NCBI GenBank assembly: GCA_037951105.1
Contig: JBAMJV010007722.1
Span: forward strand, 62,001 to 126,000
DNA: 64,000 nucleotides
Origin: Echinarachnius parma
Taxonomy: Eukaryota > Echinodermata > Echinoidea > Clypeasteroida > Echinarachniidae
Direction: 5' to 3'
The notes under the pieces are model-generated. The model had not been told where the DNA came from. It made no database searches and saw only the letters and a list, made by a program, of their open reading frames with translations. This document shows positions 49,695 through 61,400 of the stretch, in pieces. Both the position numbers and the translations under genes were made by a program. Positions within the stretch are counted from its first letter, which is position 1; each line of letters begins with the position of its first letter.

Positions 49695-52089
49695 GTGAGA
49701 TCATAGTTATGTGTTTCATGAACTGAATCAGTTGAGATAACAAATTATTGTAGACAACAACAGTTTTAAAAACAGGAATGAGTCGGTGGATAACAATTAG
49801 TATGCAACAAAAGTTTTAAACATAAACATTCTCGTTAATAATATCACTAATGATATTCGTTTGTCTCGCAATGTATGACCATACATTGCGAGACAAACGA
49901 ATATCATTAGCGATATTATTAACGATACTATTTCCGCAATGAGTAATATATTTAGCATAAACATTCTCTTCATCTTAGATATGGCAATGCTAGAAATTAA
50001 CCTTTTTTTGTGGCCCAGTAGGGCAAGTTAAAAAAAGATTTTTCAACTTTGAGTGGCCCAAAACCTAAATCTAGTGGCCCTAAACAAAGAAAAATACAAC
50101 AAATTCTGTTAAATTTGGTTGCCCGAACAGGCCAGTATAATTTAGGATCAATGAAATTTGGTTGCCCGGAGCTAATTTTTAGTGGCCCCGGGCCAGCGGG
50201 CCTATGTTAATTTTGAGCACTGGATATGCTACCCCTTTTTATAATATTGTTGGTTCATTAGAGGTAGTTCATCAAAACCAGTGAAGACAATTTTATTTAT
50301 AGTACCAACACACTATATAATGTAGATAAAGCGCAAACCTGTAGCGCAGTTCCACTGCGTTGGCAAAATTTAGTGCTAGCCATAAAACAAGAGAGTTATA
50401 ACAAACTCAGTATGGAAATATTGTTTGGGCATTGTGGCCCGGATATCCATGGTCTACATCTTTGGAGTGCTGCTCGTATACAAGTAAAACAATTTATAAT
50501 TTATAATGATATGACGGTTAGTGCTTGCTAACCAGCAAATTTAACCATGTGAGAAGACAAACATTTATTCGGTGCATTTTGTAAATGTGTACCATCAACA
50601 TTGTTAACAAGTAAGGAGTTTACATTCTTTCTCCATCAGTTTACAAATGGCACTCCATAGTTGTAGACCATGGACAAACCATGGTTTGTACAAACCTCCT
50701 ACAAACTTGCTTTGTGAATCCAGGCCCGAAAGTCTGTATGAAAAACATATTAAAATGTAGTATTAATATTTTGTTTTTCTTTACAGAGCTCTGAAGAAGA
50801 AATTGGCAACAGATTATCCACAAGCTTTCGTAGGTAAGCATTGTTTCGAGAGGTCACACTCCAAGTCATCTATATCAGGTTGATAGTCAGACATGTAACA
50901 GATAAAGATAACATATTTGGTGAATTAACAGCAATTCAGTCCATAAATCATTCATGCCAAACTATGTCAAGATGCCAAAAAGATGACATGAAAGATATGT
51001 ATCATTTTGTTTTGTGTTAAAAATGAAAATGTTGTTTTTAGGCATAGATTATTATGTCAAAGTACTTACATTGTACAAGTTGTCAACCCTTCAAGTTTTC
51101 TGTTCTTTTCATATCAATTAAAGTTCAAGGCTGACCTGTTATAAATGCATGCCACATACTGCATTCTTTGAAGTCGAGATATATTTAGCATTTTAAATTG
51201 TATCATGCATACATATGTTTATGTATCGTTCAATTTGACCATACCTTTAATTTTAGAATTGCAAAATGCATCTGTTCTCTCTCCAGCTGCTTTGGAGGAC
51301 ATTGTCCCACCAGACCTTGATGAAGAGGAAGAAGGGTCGGGACGAACCACTCCATCGTCGTCGTCATCAGCAACGAAGCAACGCCAGCAACAAATGCAGC
51401 GAAGCGCATCTCAGGGTCAGGCCAAGCAACAGCCCCCATCACAAGCAGAGCAGACGGAGCGCAAGCATCAACAATTCAAACAACTGTCGAAACAATTTCG
51501 GCAGCAGTCGCTAGACTCGCATCCGATTCAGCAACTCCCATATCAAATTGAGGAACAACCCGAAGAGTTGCATCGAAAGGGTCACCAGAAGCAGCAACAC
51601 ACGAATCAGATCCAGCAACATCAGAAGCGGGAGACTCGACAACACCCCCACCAGATACCGGAGCAACAAACACACAAGAAGACACAGCAGCAACCTAATC
51701 AGAGGCAACATTCCAAAGAGATGCCACCACCACAACAAGCACACCGGAATCAGCAGCAACAATCTCACCAGACGCAAGCGCTGCCCAAAGAGATTCAGAA
51801 ACAGCATCACCCCAAACTCAAAGACATAGGGAAACAGCCTCATCCGGTTCAGACACACCCCCAGCAGAAAACCCACCAAAGTACAAAGCAAAACCTGCCA
51901 AATCCACCCAGACACCTCGCACAAAAACAACCGCAACATTCTCCTCCAAAGCATTCTTCGGCGCAAGGCGGTGTAGCGGCATCTGGGTCGAGTAGCATTC
52001 CATCATCGCAACAAAAGCAACGCAGCAACAGTGCAGTGGAGTCTGGGCCAAAATCTCCAAAGAGCAAAGATAGTGGTGCCCAGCAATGA
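49411..52089 (+). CDS. KXD1: KXD1, KxDL-motif protein (BORC/BLOC-1-related), three coding exons
   Basis: Join 49411-49694, 50787-50833 and 51257-52089; 1164 nt, 387 residues. All junctions are canonical (AG|GTGAGA, TTACAG|AG, TAG|GTAAGC, TTTTAG|AA) and the phases fit. Residues 20-95 match the KXD1 core: FLDSLLSMVNQEDMVAIL, MLDRFEKTNEQLSNFN and the signature KKDL at 84-87 followed by DSVFRRIR. ALKKKLATDYPQAF (96-109) continues the conserved helix. KXD1 is a subunit of the BORC complex, which recruits ARL8 and kinesin to lysosomes for outward movement; it also associates with BLOC-1 proteins. After an acidic patch (LDEEEEGSG) the tail, to residue 387, is extremely rich in Gln, His, Lys, Pro and Ser. 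The human protein is about 176 residues, so this tail is unusual. The ATG chosen is the first in the exon and has the MERETE context also seen in the exon fossils. Confidence 0.93.
49832..49925. repeat. 94-bp near-perfect hairpin in KXD1 intron
   Basis: TCGTTAATAATATCACTAAT.. and its inverse ..ATTAGCGATATTATTAACGA pair over about 44 bp with a single mismatch and a 3-bp loop at ACC. It could be a tiny MITE or a small-RNA-like hairpin; no target duplication is visible. Confidence 0.75.
49985..50225. repeat. Copy of the CTTGCCC/GGGCAAG dispersed repeat
   Basis: GTGGCCCAGTAGGGCAAGTT, GTTGCCCGAACAGGCCAG and GTGGCCCCGGGCCAGCGGGC match the style of copies at 15560 and 55965. Intronic in KXD1. Confidence 0.6.
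50787..50833 (+). CDS. KXD1: KXD1 coding exon 2 (47-nt microexon-sized)
   Basis: Bounded by TCTTTACAG and GTAAGC. It encodes the end of the conserved domain, ALKKKLATDYPQAFV, equivalent to the human LKGKLARQHPEAF segment. Confidence 0.9.
51257..52089 (+). CDS. KXD1: KXD1 coding exon 3, Gln/His-rich tail
   Basis: The acceptor TTAATTTTAG ends at 51256 and the stop TGA is at 52087-52089. It carries 277 codons including the stop. The open frame extends upstream to 51205, but phase and the acceptor exclude that part. The low-complexity QQ/HQ/KQQH composition over about 240 residues predicts disorder. AATAAA at 52826-52831 is one possible poly(A) signal. Confidence 0.88.
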
Positions 52090-52278
52090 TAGCTCATGGG
52101 AAGAATGAAGCTGTAACTGTTTAATTAAATGTGTATGTTGATCATAAAACATGTTATGTACCCTTGCCAAATTGCCAATGTAAAGATGAAAAACTTCAAA
52201 CCAAATTAATGTGTAGTTATATGTATTAACATGAGAATCTTGACTCTTATATGGAGATCATAATGGTTTTGATGCACT

Positions 52279-52376
52279 GGCATAGATCTGTATAAAGCAA
52301 GATCTTTTGTTCAGGTGGAGATGATCTATTCATTCATACCCCGTCTGAACAAAAGAACTTTTTGCAAATCTATGCC
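52279..52376. ncRNA. Imperfect hairpin in KXD1 3' region, pre-miRNA-like or small MITE
   Basis: GGCATAGATCTGTATAAAGC..TCTTTTGTTCAG pairs with CTGAACAAAAGAACTTTTTG..ATCTATGCC across a ~30-nt loop, giving a ~33-bp stem with bulges. The size suits a microRNA precursor, but nothing in the sequence proves processing. An old MITE is an equally good explanation. Confidence 0.3.
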
Positions 52377-52381
52377 CGTGT

Positions 52382-54285
52382 TTTGAGGAGTTTAATTTGA
52401 AGTACATGTACTAAGTGTGAAAGATTGTGTTTTCATGTGTAAGTGATCTATTAACTTTGTAAACTTCAACCGAAAATCACTTGGAGCTTTTCACACTTCA
52501 CTTGTACCTTGTTGTTTGGGTTATAACTATAATAACAGAAGAATGGAATGTGTTTTGATTTTTCAAATGTCTCCATAATTATGGAGATATTTAAGATTTA
52601 ATTTGAAAGCGTCTATGGACGCTTTTGACTGTAGTCAAGAGTATCCAAATTTGGATGAATACTTCAGAAAATCAGACATATCATTCTCAAGAATCTTGCA
52701 ATGAATTTTTTTGGGGAAAAAATATAAAGTTAATTGATCACTTCACAGGACACTTTTCAAAGAGCTGTAAGCTAAGCGCTCAAATGATTCCGACTGTTTC
52801 TGAATTTGACAAGGCAGTAACTTTAAATAAAACTCTTTGTCACTTTTCATTTTTGAGAACTCAAATGTATTGCATGGATTCTATTAAAAGCAGAAGATAG
52901 TTGAACACTCCATTATATGTAATTAAAATGTCTCAACAAATATTTTAAAAGAATGTTGACCACCAATAGCTTATCAGGGATTCCTTGCATAAAAATGAAG
53001 TGATAAAGAGTTCCATTTAAAATGTAGAATATTTATTACTGGTATGTGCTATTCATTGCCATGGGTAGCTGGTTCAACCCTCCAGGGTTAATGTCAGGCA
53101 AGCCAAATTTGCTCTATATTACATGTATCAAAATGCTTTTCAGTGAACAACATAGCCTATAGGATATCAATATTGATTTTTAATATAAAATGTTTTATTC
53201 ATTATGATATATTTATTTACAAATGTACAATATAAACATGAATAAAATGTACAGGTGCAAGTAAGAATGTTTCACATTTTCTGATTTCTGGGGAAATTGT
53301 CATCCATAGTAGAGTGTAATTGACAATTCATTGGCTTACGTCATCTAAAGAATTTAGTTCATTAGTCTGTTCTTCAGATGACGTCACATCTTGGCGATTC
53401 AAAAGGGGCGTTCCCAGGACAATTATATATTTACTAATTACCCCAAAATTGATTGATTTCATGGGAAATGACTGCCAAATTCTTTTTCTTGAGGAAAAAT
53501 TACGTATAGAGAGCCTAATTGTGAAAATTAGGCCATCTAGACGCTGTAGTTCCTTTAATCTTATACCAATGTGCCCATTTTATGAGTACAAGTAGATTTC
53601 TAAAATTATCTGAATATTGAGTTATGGAAAACATGTTCCTAGAAATATGGCATATTCGCTGAACCAGCGGTAAACCACCCCGAAACACAGCGGAATTTCA
53701 TTAAAAATAGCTCTGACATTAATGGGTCCCTCTTGTAATTTTACTGGTATAAAGTCTTTGTTTCTTTGTTCTTTACCTTCTTATAACAACATTTCTGATA
53801 TATATAAACAATTACATTTTCAGGATCCCAACATACTTGTTACAAAACGAGGTTCCACTAGAGTTTGCCATACTACATCCATCCAAAATTAATTTCTCTG
53901 GAACTGTATAATTTATTAAATTTTAAAAATCATGTGCCAAACAAGCAAAAGGTCTCGGTTTTCCATGACCCAGTGCTCAAGTTCATCACTTGCTGTGCAG
54001 GCAAAGGGAAAGGGGGCTGTATCCTATCAAACCTATTTGCTTTCCTGCATCAGTATAGCATCTTTTTAATTTCATTTTACAGTACAAGGGAACCTTTCTA
54101 TTACAAACCCTGAGGTACCTGATAAAGTGAGGCTATTTCACAGTTCCAAGTGCTATGTATTTTATTATTTTTAAGCCCTGATACAATAAGATATTTGATA
54201 AAACAAGGTAAATTCAATGGGACCCCGAGGTGCTCGTTATTATAACAAGGTTTTACAGTATATTTAAATTTTTAAAATCAAAAGC
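52382..54285. other. KXD1 3' flank; no further gene recognised
   Basis: AT-rich sequence holding probable 3' UTR, several AATAAA motifs and a decayed pogo/Tigger-like end at about 54221-54260. That end reads CGAGGTGCTCGTTATTATAA then CAAGGTTTTACAGTA. ORFs at 52625-52900, 53320-53595 and 53865-54113 lack motifs. Confidence 0.45.
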
Positions 54286-54299
54286 ATTCTGTAGAGGTG

Positions 54300-54545
54300 A
54301 ACTTGGGCGAAGCTATACCAAGGAGGTATAAGAAAGACTTATGCCTCCTTAGTTATACAATCTAAATGAAGAAAGTACAACAACTACAAGACAATAAGTA
54401 GAGTTGGAAAAGTAGAAGGCACAATGTGTGCTGGTTTGCATTGTATCCTATGACGGGGGTAATGATAGTGTAAATCGCTTAGAGATGATCATATTGTATC
54501 ATATTAGGCGCTATATAAATCAAACCTATTATTATTATTATTAAA
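54300..54545 (+). repeat. Probable SINE with GCGCTATATAAAT and (ATT)n tail
   Basis: The 3' end GTAAATCGCTTAGAG..TAGGCGCTATATAAATCAA followed by ATTATTATTATTATT is the typical LINE-matched tail of metazoan SINEs. The 5' head is not clearly tRNA- or 5S-like, so the left limit is approximate. Confidence 0.55.
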
Positions 54546-54649
54546 GCTATGCAGAGAGTATAGCTCGCTTGACCTCACTGTAAGAGCAGATGACTATCAA
54601 TGTTCCTTTGTCTAATGATCAAACAGATTACATGTCACCAACTTTTATA

Positions 54650-55330
54650 TTGTCTGGGGCTCTACAAATCCACTTGCCCAGGGCAAGTTAAAATCTGTTG
54701 TGGCCAAATACAACTTAAAGCCTCTTGCTTGTCAAGGGTCCCATTGCAGAAAGACTTGCAATCGATTGTAAAGTTGCAATTAATTGCAAGTTCGAAAATT
54801 AGCGAATTTGAACCAATCCTATATGTGTGTTTAGTCACATGATCGGACTTGCAATTAATTGCAACTTAACAATTAATTGCATCTCTTCGTGCAACGGGGC
54901 TAAGGGTAAGCAACTTAAATCCAACAAGTAACCTAGATCCAAATTATTTTTAGGAAATTGTTAGTGGATAGGGGAATAAATTTCACGGAATCGCACATAA
55001 TTGACAACAACTTTTTTCTAAATTTTTCCGAACATAAAGCGAGCAACATGATTATGGGCAAGCTACTTTCTGAAGAAATTGCCCGAATAGGCAAGTGGGA
55101 AAATACATTTTAGTAGACCCCTGTACCGGGTCTGTAGAATTACAGTAGTCTCAGCTTCATGGGGTAACCTTTAAAGGGGTACACCTGTTTAATGGGTAGG
55201 ATTTGACCAAACATTTCTTATGTTTCTTCAGGAAATTTCCACCTTTTAAAGGGGTACACCTGTTAAATGGGTTAAATATCCCTTGCAAAACACTACCCCA
55301 TTAAGCGGAGAGTACTGTACTTGATATTAA
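54650..55330. repeat. Dispersed-repeat debris between KXD1 and PMF1
   Basis: A CTTGCCCAGGGCAAGTTAAA fragment at 54674, a second GCCCGAATAGGCAAG fragment near 55080, and a two-copy AAAGGGGTACACCTGTT(T)AAT tandem at about 55171 and 55248 (period ~77). TTGCAATTAATTGCAA inverted phrases occur at 54770-54880. Confidence 0.5.
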
Positions 55331-55382
55331 TAAACTATTTCTGTCTCGGGACCTTTGCTGTTCCTCAAAGACTCCAGTGAGC

Positions 55383-55463
55383 TCAGGGTGGGACCGACGA
55401 TGTTAGCTGATGTAAGACCTTTTCTAGATCAGCTACAGGAACTTGGTCACATGCATCGGCAGC
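55383..55463 (-). CDS. PMF1: PMF1 coding exon 5 (C-terminus)
   Basis: Acceptor TTTTACCATGCAG before 55463; stop TGA at 55385-55383. It encodes AADACDQVPVADLEKVLHQL and a short Ser/Pro end. An ATTAAA-type signal lies near 55190 on this strand. Confidence 0.85.
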   Translation of the reverse strand, partial: AADACDQVPVADLEKVLHQLTSSVPP

Positions 55464-58400
55464 CTGCATGGTAAAAGAGAGAAAAAGAAAAATACACATG
55501 GATACATTAATCAGGAATATCATAATCATCATCTATACCGGACCTATGTACCCAATATGACTTTGAAGCCATGAACTGCCATGATAGAGCCTGTGTGTGG
55601 TACAGCTGGACAAATGGTGATTGGTGTAGGGATCTGAGAAGAAGATCTACAGTGCTCAGTGATATATGTTTTTTGATGGATCATGCAATGATATACACTG
55701 CGGATAAAGCAAGCAAATGTTCTCAGAAGACTGACTTAAAATTTGTTGAAGGCCCATAATGGATGGAGTCACAAATAGATTCTCTTCTTTTTAAGAAGTT
55801 GTTTAACTTGGGTGCTACACATGTCAAAGCTTTGCTTAAAATACAATGTTCTTTGCAGTGGAACATCAGTCTAGAGAGCTCCAATACAAATGTATAACAA
55901 AACCCTCTTATAGAATGAGATAATTTTGCTGATATTATTTTGGTTTTACTTTTTTTTAGATTCTCACATTCTCGAGGCCTGAAACCGGAATCTGGTGGCC
56001 TGTTATATTTGGAATTTGACATCAATTAAATTTGGTGGCCCAAAGTTTTTTTTTTTTGTTGCCCTAGGTCTGCAGGCCTGTGCTAATTTAGGCTAAACAT
56101 TTGTGGGCTAAAGCATAGAGCTTGCTTAAAACAAAGTGTTCTTCTATACCTGACTGAAGGCTTGGAGTTGGTCCTTGATCTTGCTCTGTGTCTTGGTCAG
56201 GGTCTGCCGGTGACCTCTGATGACCTCCTGGAGCCGCTCCCCCTCCTCTTCCACCTGCTGCAGTACTCTCTCAAGTCGTTCCTTCTCCTTGAGCTTGGCA
56301 GCCACCACCTGGCTCTGACAGTCCTTTTCTGGTTCACCAGATGGTCGCCTAGATTTGGTTTAGAAAATATTAATTGGAGAATGAAAATGGTACAGGATTT
56401 CATGTAGTCAAAAAACATTTCTAGCATTTTTAGTTTGGTAAACTCTCTGAAGTTTATTTATTTATTTATTTATTTATTCCTGCATGTCTCACAGTAAACA
56501 AGTTCGTACATAAAATAAACTGTCATAACATCGAAATAGAAACATACAGAGGTCGGCAATATAAGCTAGAAGCTTGAAGTGATGCCATACCTAAGATATT
56601 ACAAGTTTTACATATTCTTAAAACATAGATAAACATAAATTAATACAAACGGAAAAAAAAAGAAGTAATAAAAAGCAAATAAGTAAAGAGAAAGAGGATA
56701 GTTAAATCTCTACAGTATGTTCGAGAGCAGGAATAAATGTAGCGGGCATGATAGAAAGGTACAGCCCGTACTGGAAGAGAAATACGGGAAACAGAGAGAG
56801 AAAAGAAAAAGTGGGGGGGAGCTGAGAGAGGGGGAGACAGGTTTGAAGATGCCTAAATGTAATTACTTAACAGTGACATGTTATGCCGAATTACGCACAA
56901 ATATATATATAGAATACTACAATACATGTTATCGTAGGAATTAACAAACCAACTGATTGAACAAAATATCTACACAAAAACGTTTGCAATGAGCATGCGT
57001 TTGACTGCATTTTTAAAAGAATAAAGTGTAGGCAAATTACGTGTTTCAATTAACAAAGAATTCCAAACGTCTGGACCAGTATGTCTCACTGATTTATGTG
57101 CCAGTACTGTACGTGGATTAAACAAATGCAAGTTTGCTGCTTGTCTTGTTGAATAAGAGTGAATTGCATTGTTTTTCAGAAACATAGAAATAAACGAGGC
57201 AGGCAAAATGCTATTATTATAACGATACATGAATAAAGAGGTTTGAAGAAAATTAATTTCACCCACTTTAAGACATTTAAATCTAACAAACAGCGGATCG
57301 GTGTGCTCACGATAGCCAACTCCAGCACAAATTCTTAAAGCCTTTTTCTGTAACAAGTGAATGTCATCTGTTATACTCTTTGACACAGCCCACAGAATAT
57401 TACAATACGAAATATAAGGCAAAATCAAGGAGTTATAAATCATTAATAATATTCTGTCAGACACAAGATATCTTACTCTATATAAAATCCCAATACTCCG
57501 AGAAATTGGAGTCATTATACTATTCCGGTGGTCATCCCAGTCTAGCTTCTCATTAATATGAACACCAAGGAACTTGGTACATGCCTTTCTCTCCAATACA
57601 ACACCATTCAATCTAACAACCAATTGTTGCTCATTACAAATCTTTCTTCCTTTAAAATGAATATAGTTCGTTTTGGATACATTTAGAGCTAACATATTAC
57701 TTCGAAACCATTGTGTTAACTTAGGAAGCTCAATATTAATTCTAGTCTCGACTGTATGAATATCACGATGAGAAAGGAAAATGCTTGTATCGTCTGCAAA
57801 TAATATATATTGTAAGGCTGTAGATGCATTACATATATCATTAACATAAATAAGAAACAACAGTGGCCCTAGAATAGAACCTTGAGGGACACCACATTTT
57901 AAAGCAAGAATATCAGAATTTACAGAATTATAACATGTATACTGCCTTCTGTTAGATAAATAACTAGAGAACCATTTCAGAGCAATACCCCTCACTCCAT
58001 AATGCTCCAATTTACACAACAAGATTGAGTGGTCGAGTGTGTCAAAAGCTTTACTCAAATCCATAAATACTCCGACCACATGCTGGCGATCAGCAAGGGC
58101 TTGTGACACACGGTCATAAAATCTTAGCAAGGCAAGGTCAGTTGAATGCGCTTTACGAAAACCATACTGGTCTGGATTGAGCAACTCATGTTTATCTAAG
58201 AATGCGTAGAGCCTATTATAAACAACTCTCTCTAATAACTTTGAAAAACTTATTAAAATTGAAATTGGTCTATAATTACAAACATTCATAACATTATCTT
58301 TTTTATGAACAGGAACAACTTTAGCAAGCTTTAAAGAAGAAGGAAATACTCCAGTTACCAGAGAGAGATTACAAATATGTGCCAGGGGGACTAAAATCAG

Positions 58401-61400
58401 CCCAATGACCTGTTTCAAAAAGGAAGTACTTATCTCATCGTGCCCGCAAGAGTTACTATTTTTCAATGAAAATACAATATCAAGTATCTCAAACGAATCC
58501 ACAGGCTTAAAAAAGAGAGATGCTTGGGATGGGTTAACAAGGTACTCTTTGTAATTCGTCCCATTACTATCTATTTTTCTCGCTTGATTAAGCCCAATAT
58601 TAGCAAAATAATTATTAAATACGTTAGCAATTTCTCCTGGATCGGCAATTTCTTTATCATCATTTACAATTTTGTGAGGAGATTCCGTTCGGTTGCGCTT
58701 ACACAAAATGTCTTTCACAACTCTCCAGGTAGAGGACATATTGCCGCTCGCACTTTCAAATTTTCTCGAATAAAATAATTTCCGTGAAGACCTTATAATA
58801 GATGTCAATTTATTACGATATTTCTTATACTTCTCAACATTCACAAGTGAGGATTTCTTTAAACTCCTTTTATATAAAATATTTCTCCTTTTAATAGATT
58901 GAAGAATTCCTTTCGTAATCCAAGGTTGTCTCCCTTTCTTTACATTAATGCGTTCCAAGGGTATGTACTTATCAAAATAACAAGAAAATTTTCTCAAAAA
59001 GAACTCAAAGGCTTGCTCAACATTATCACAAGCTATTACATCAGCCCATTCTTCTAAGAATAAAGCATTATTCAAATTAAATATGTTAGTCTTATCAAAG
59101 TTACGCTTACTATCATTACATTTTTTCCGTGGCCTCTTAATAACATAATCATAGAGAACACAAAACACTGGTAAATGGTCGGATATTTCACAATAGAACA
59201 AGCCTGACTGACTATGACCCTTTTCCGTCTTCACAAAAATATTATCCAACAGTGTCAACGACTGACCATTAATTCGTGTTGGTTTATCAATCAATATTTC
59301 AAGGGCATTCGATTCCAAAACAGTCCGAAGACGAAGGGTACGCGGGTTATTACATAGCAAATCAATATTATAATCACCCATAATACAGACAGATTTATTC
59401 AATTCATTAATATTTTGGCAGCTACAACCGAGGTTCAAAAATCTTTTTCTAGCACACCATATGGTCAACAATACAAAGAGTCTATACGTCCACCTTGGCC
59501 CGGTACGGTACATACTTATAACTCTACGCTCAAATCACTGTTTCATTTGCAGATTAATTTTATCCTGCATTCCGACTGATCTTATTTTGAAAATGTTGAT
59601 TGCTAAAATAGTAAATTTCAAGGCATTTTTTTTTTCTCTCAAAAGAAACTCTCTACACTCACAGAATTTCTTATTTCATACTTATCAAGGATAAAAGCAA
59701 ATATTTTACAATTTGCTAGAGGGGTTTTGGCTTAGTGTTTACTTACCATGTAATCTGACTGTCGCTCTCCTTCGCTGCATCAGTCAGTTTATCCAGTTCG
59801 TTGAATAGTGGCACAAGGTTTTCCTCTACAATCATCAGCTCCAGTTCTTCCTACAAATTGAATTTTCAAAGTGATTGTTAAATTAAAGTAATTTTGCAAA
59901 CAATGAGATAAATAATGTTTATATTTTTTCCAACTTCAGTTCTGCTGGCACCTTCTTCAATGATGTTGTCCATAATCTGTCTTCTATGTTTTCTAAAATG
60001 TATTGCTGGTTTGGAATGAACTAAAAATTAAAAATAAAAATCTCTACCATGACATGCCCAGAGCATGAAAAACAGAAGCAAATCCCTATGCAAATGCATA
60101 GAACATCTGTTCTTTAAGTCATGTTATGAGTTCATTTTGGTAGAGAATGCCAAAAATCGATTTTGAAATATTTCTTTACAATGTAACATACTGTATTTGC
60201 GAAAATTTGCATTTACATTCTACAACGTGGGCCAAAAGGATACTCCAGCCGATAATTGACGGTTGAATCTTGACCTTACTGTACCAATATAAATCCACAA
60301 ATTCAACTGAACAAGTCTGAACTGGATTGAAGTGGGCTTGACCGGACTGAACTAACCTTGATAGACGTTTCCAGTTGCTCCTTGAACTGCTGAAGGAGAC
60401 TCTTCAATGCCTGGGGGTTGCGGTCTGACATGTGCTTTCCATAGTGCTTGTTAAAAGTACTAAATCTGTCAAAAAAGAATTAGCAAAATATAAAATGGTG
60501 GTAATTGAGGTCGGGATTATAATAGTGACAAAGAATTTATGTTTTGGGAAATGTTTTGAAACTGTATAGATATGTTAGAGTATATATCCATGAACATTCA
60601 GTTTAAGTTTCAAGTTGATCTGAGGACAGAAACGATATTTTTGATGATAATAACTGCACGGCGCACGCATCTCTCTGATTTTGCACCAAAAGTCGGGTCC
60701 TCGCTTTCATTACTTTGTACTTGCAAATGCCTTTTTTCATTTATTGTCACTGCCTTAAATTGGCAACACATTGTGAAATTTTCAAAACAGATATTGGTGT
60801 TCAAATTGGCAACTTTGCAGCAAAGTCACTTCATATTTTTCTTAAATGGTCATTACTAAATATTTTCCACATATTTTTATTGCATTGATCGGCCAACAAA
60901 ATTTACGAGTTGCCAATTTGTAGAGGAAAACAATGATAAATTTTGCCTTAAAATAGCTCTCGTCCTTGATGGGCAGTACAAATTTAAAACAGTTGCAATG
61001 TTTTCTTTTTCAGTATAGCTTTCTTTACTGAAAGTTCGATTAAAATCGGTTGGATATTGAAAAAGTTACAAGTTAATTTCAGAACGTTGTGAAAAGGTCA
61101 CAACTTTTTCTTTGTTCTTCTTTGTTTTTCGGGTACCCAAAAAAGCCCGATAATTAAATATTTAAAAAATCATAACTTTGTTAATAATTGACCAATATCA
61201 AAGATATTTATATCACTGTAAATATGCTTATTTTAAGCTCTTTCCAATGGTACTAAAATTGTGCCAACATTTAAATTTTGAATTTTTGTTGTCACATACT
61301 CTTTTTTTTCCTTTTTGTCATTGAATTTGAGTTTGACGTCTTTGACTTTGTATGCATGCGGTCGGCCACATCTACAATGTATTGTAAATGGTCCTGATAG

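Noticed and set aside
51205..51256. Upstream part of the 294-codon open frame as coding
   Set aside because: The acceptor TTTTAG at 51256 and the phase from exon 2 place this stretch in the intron.
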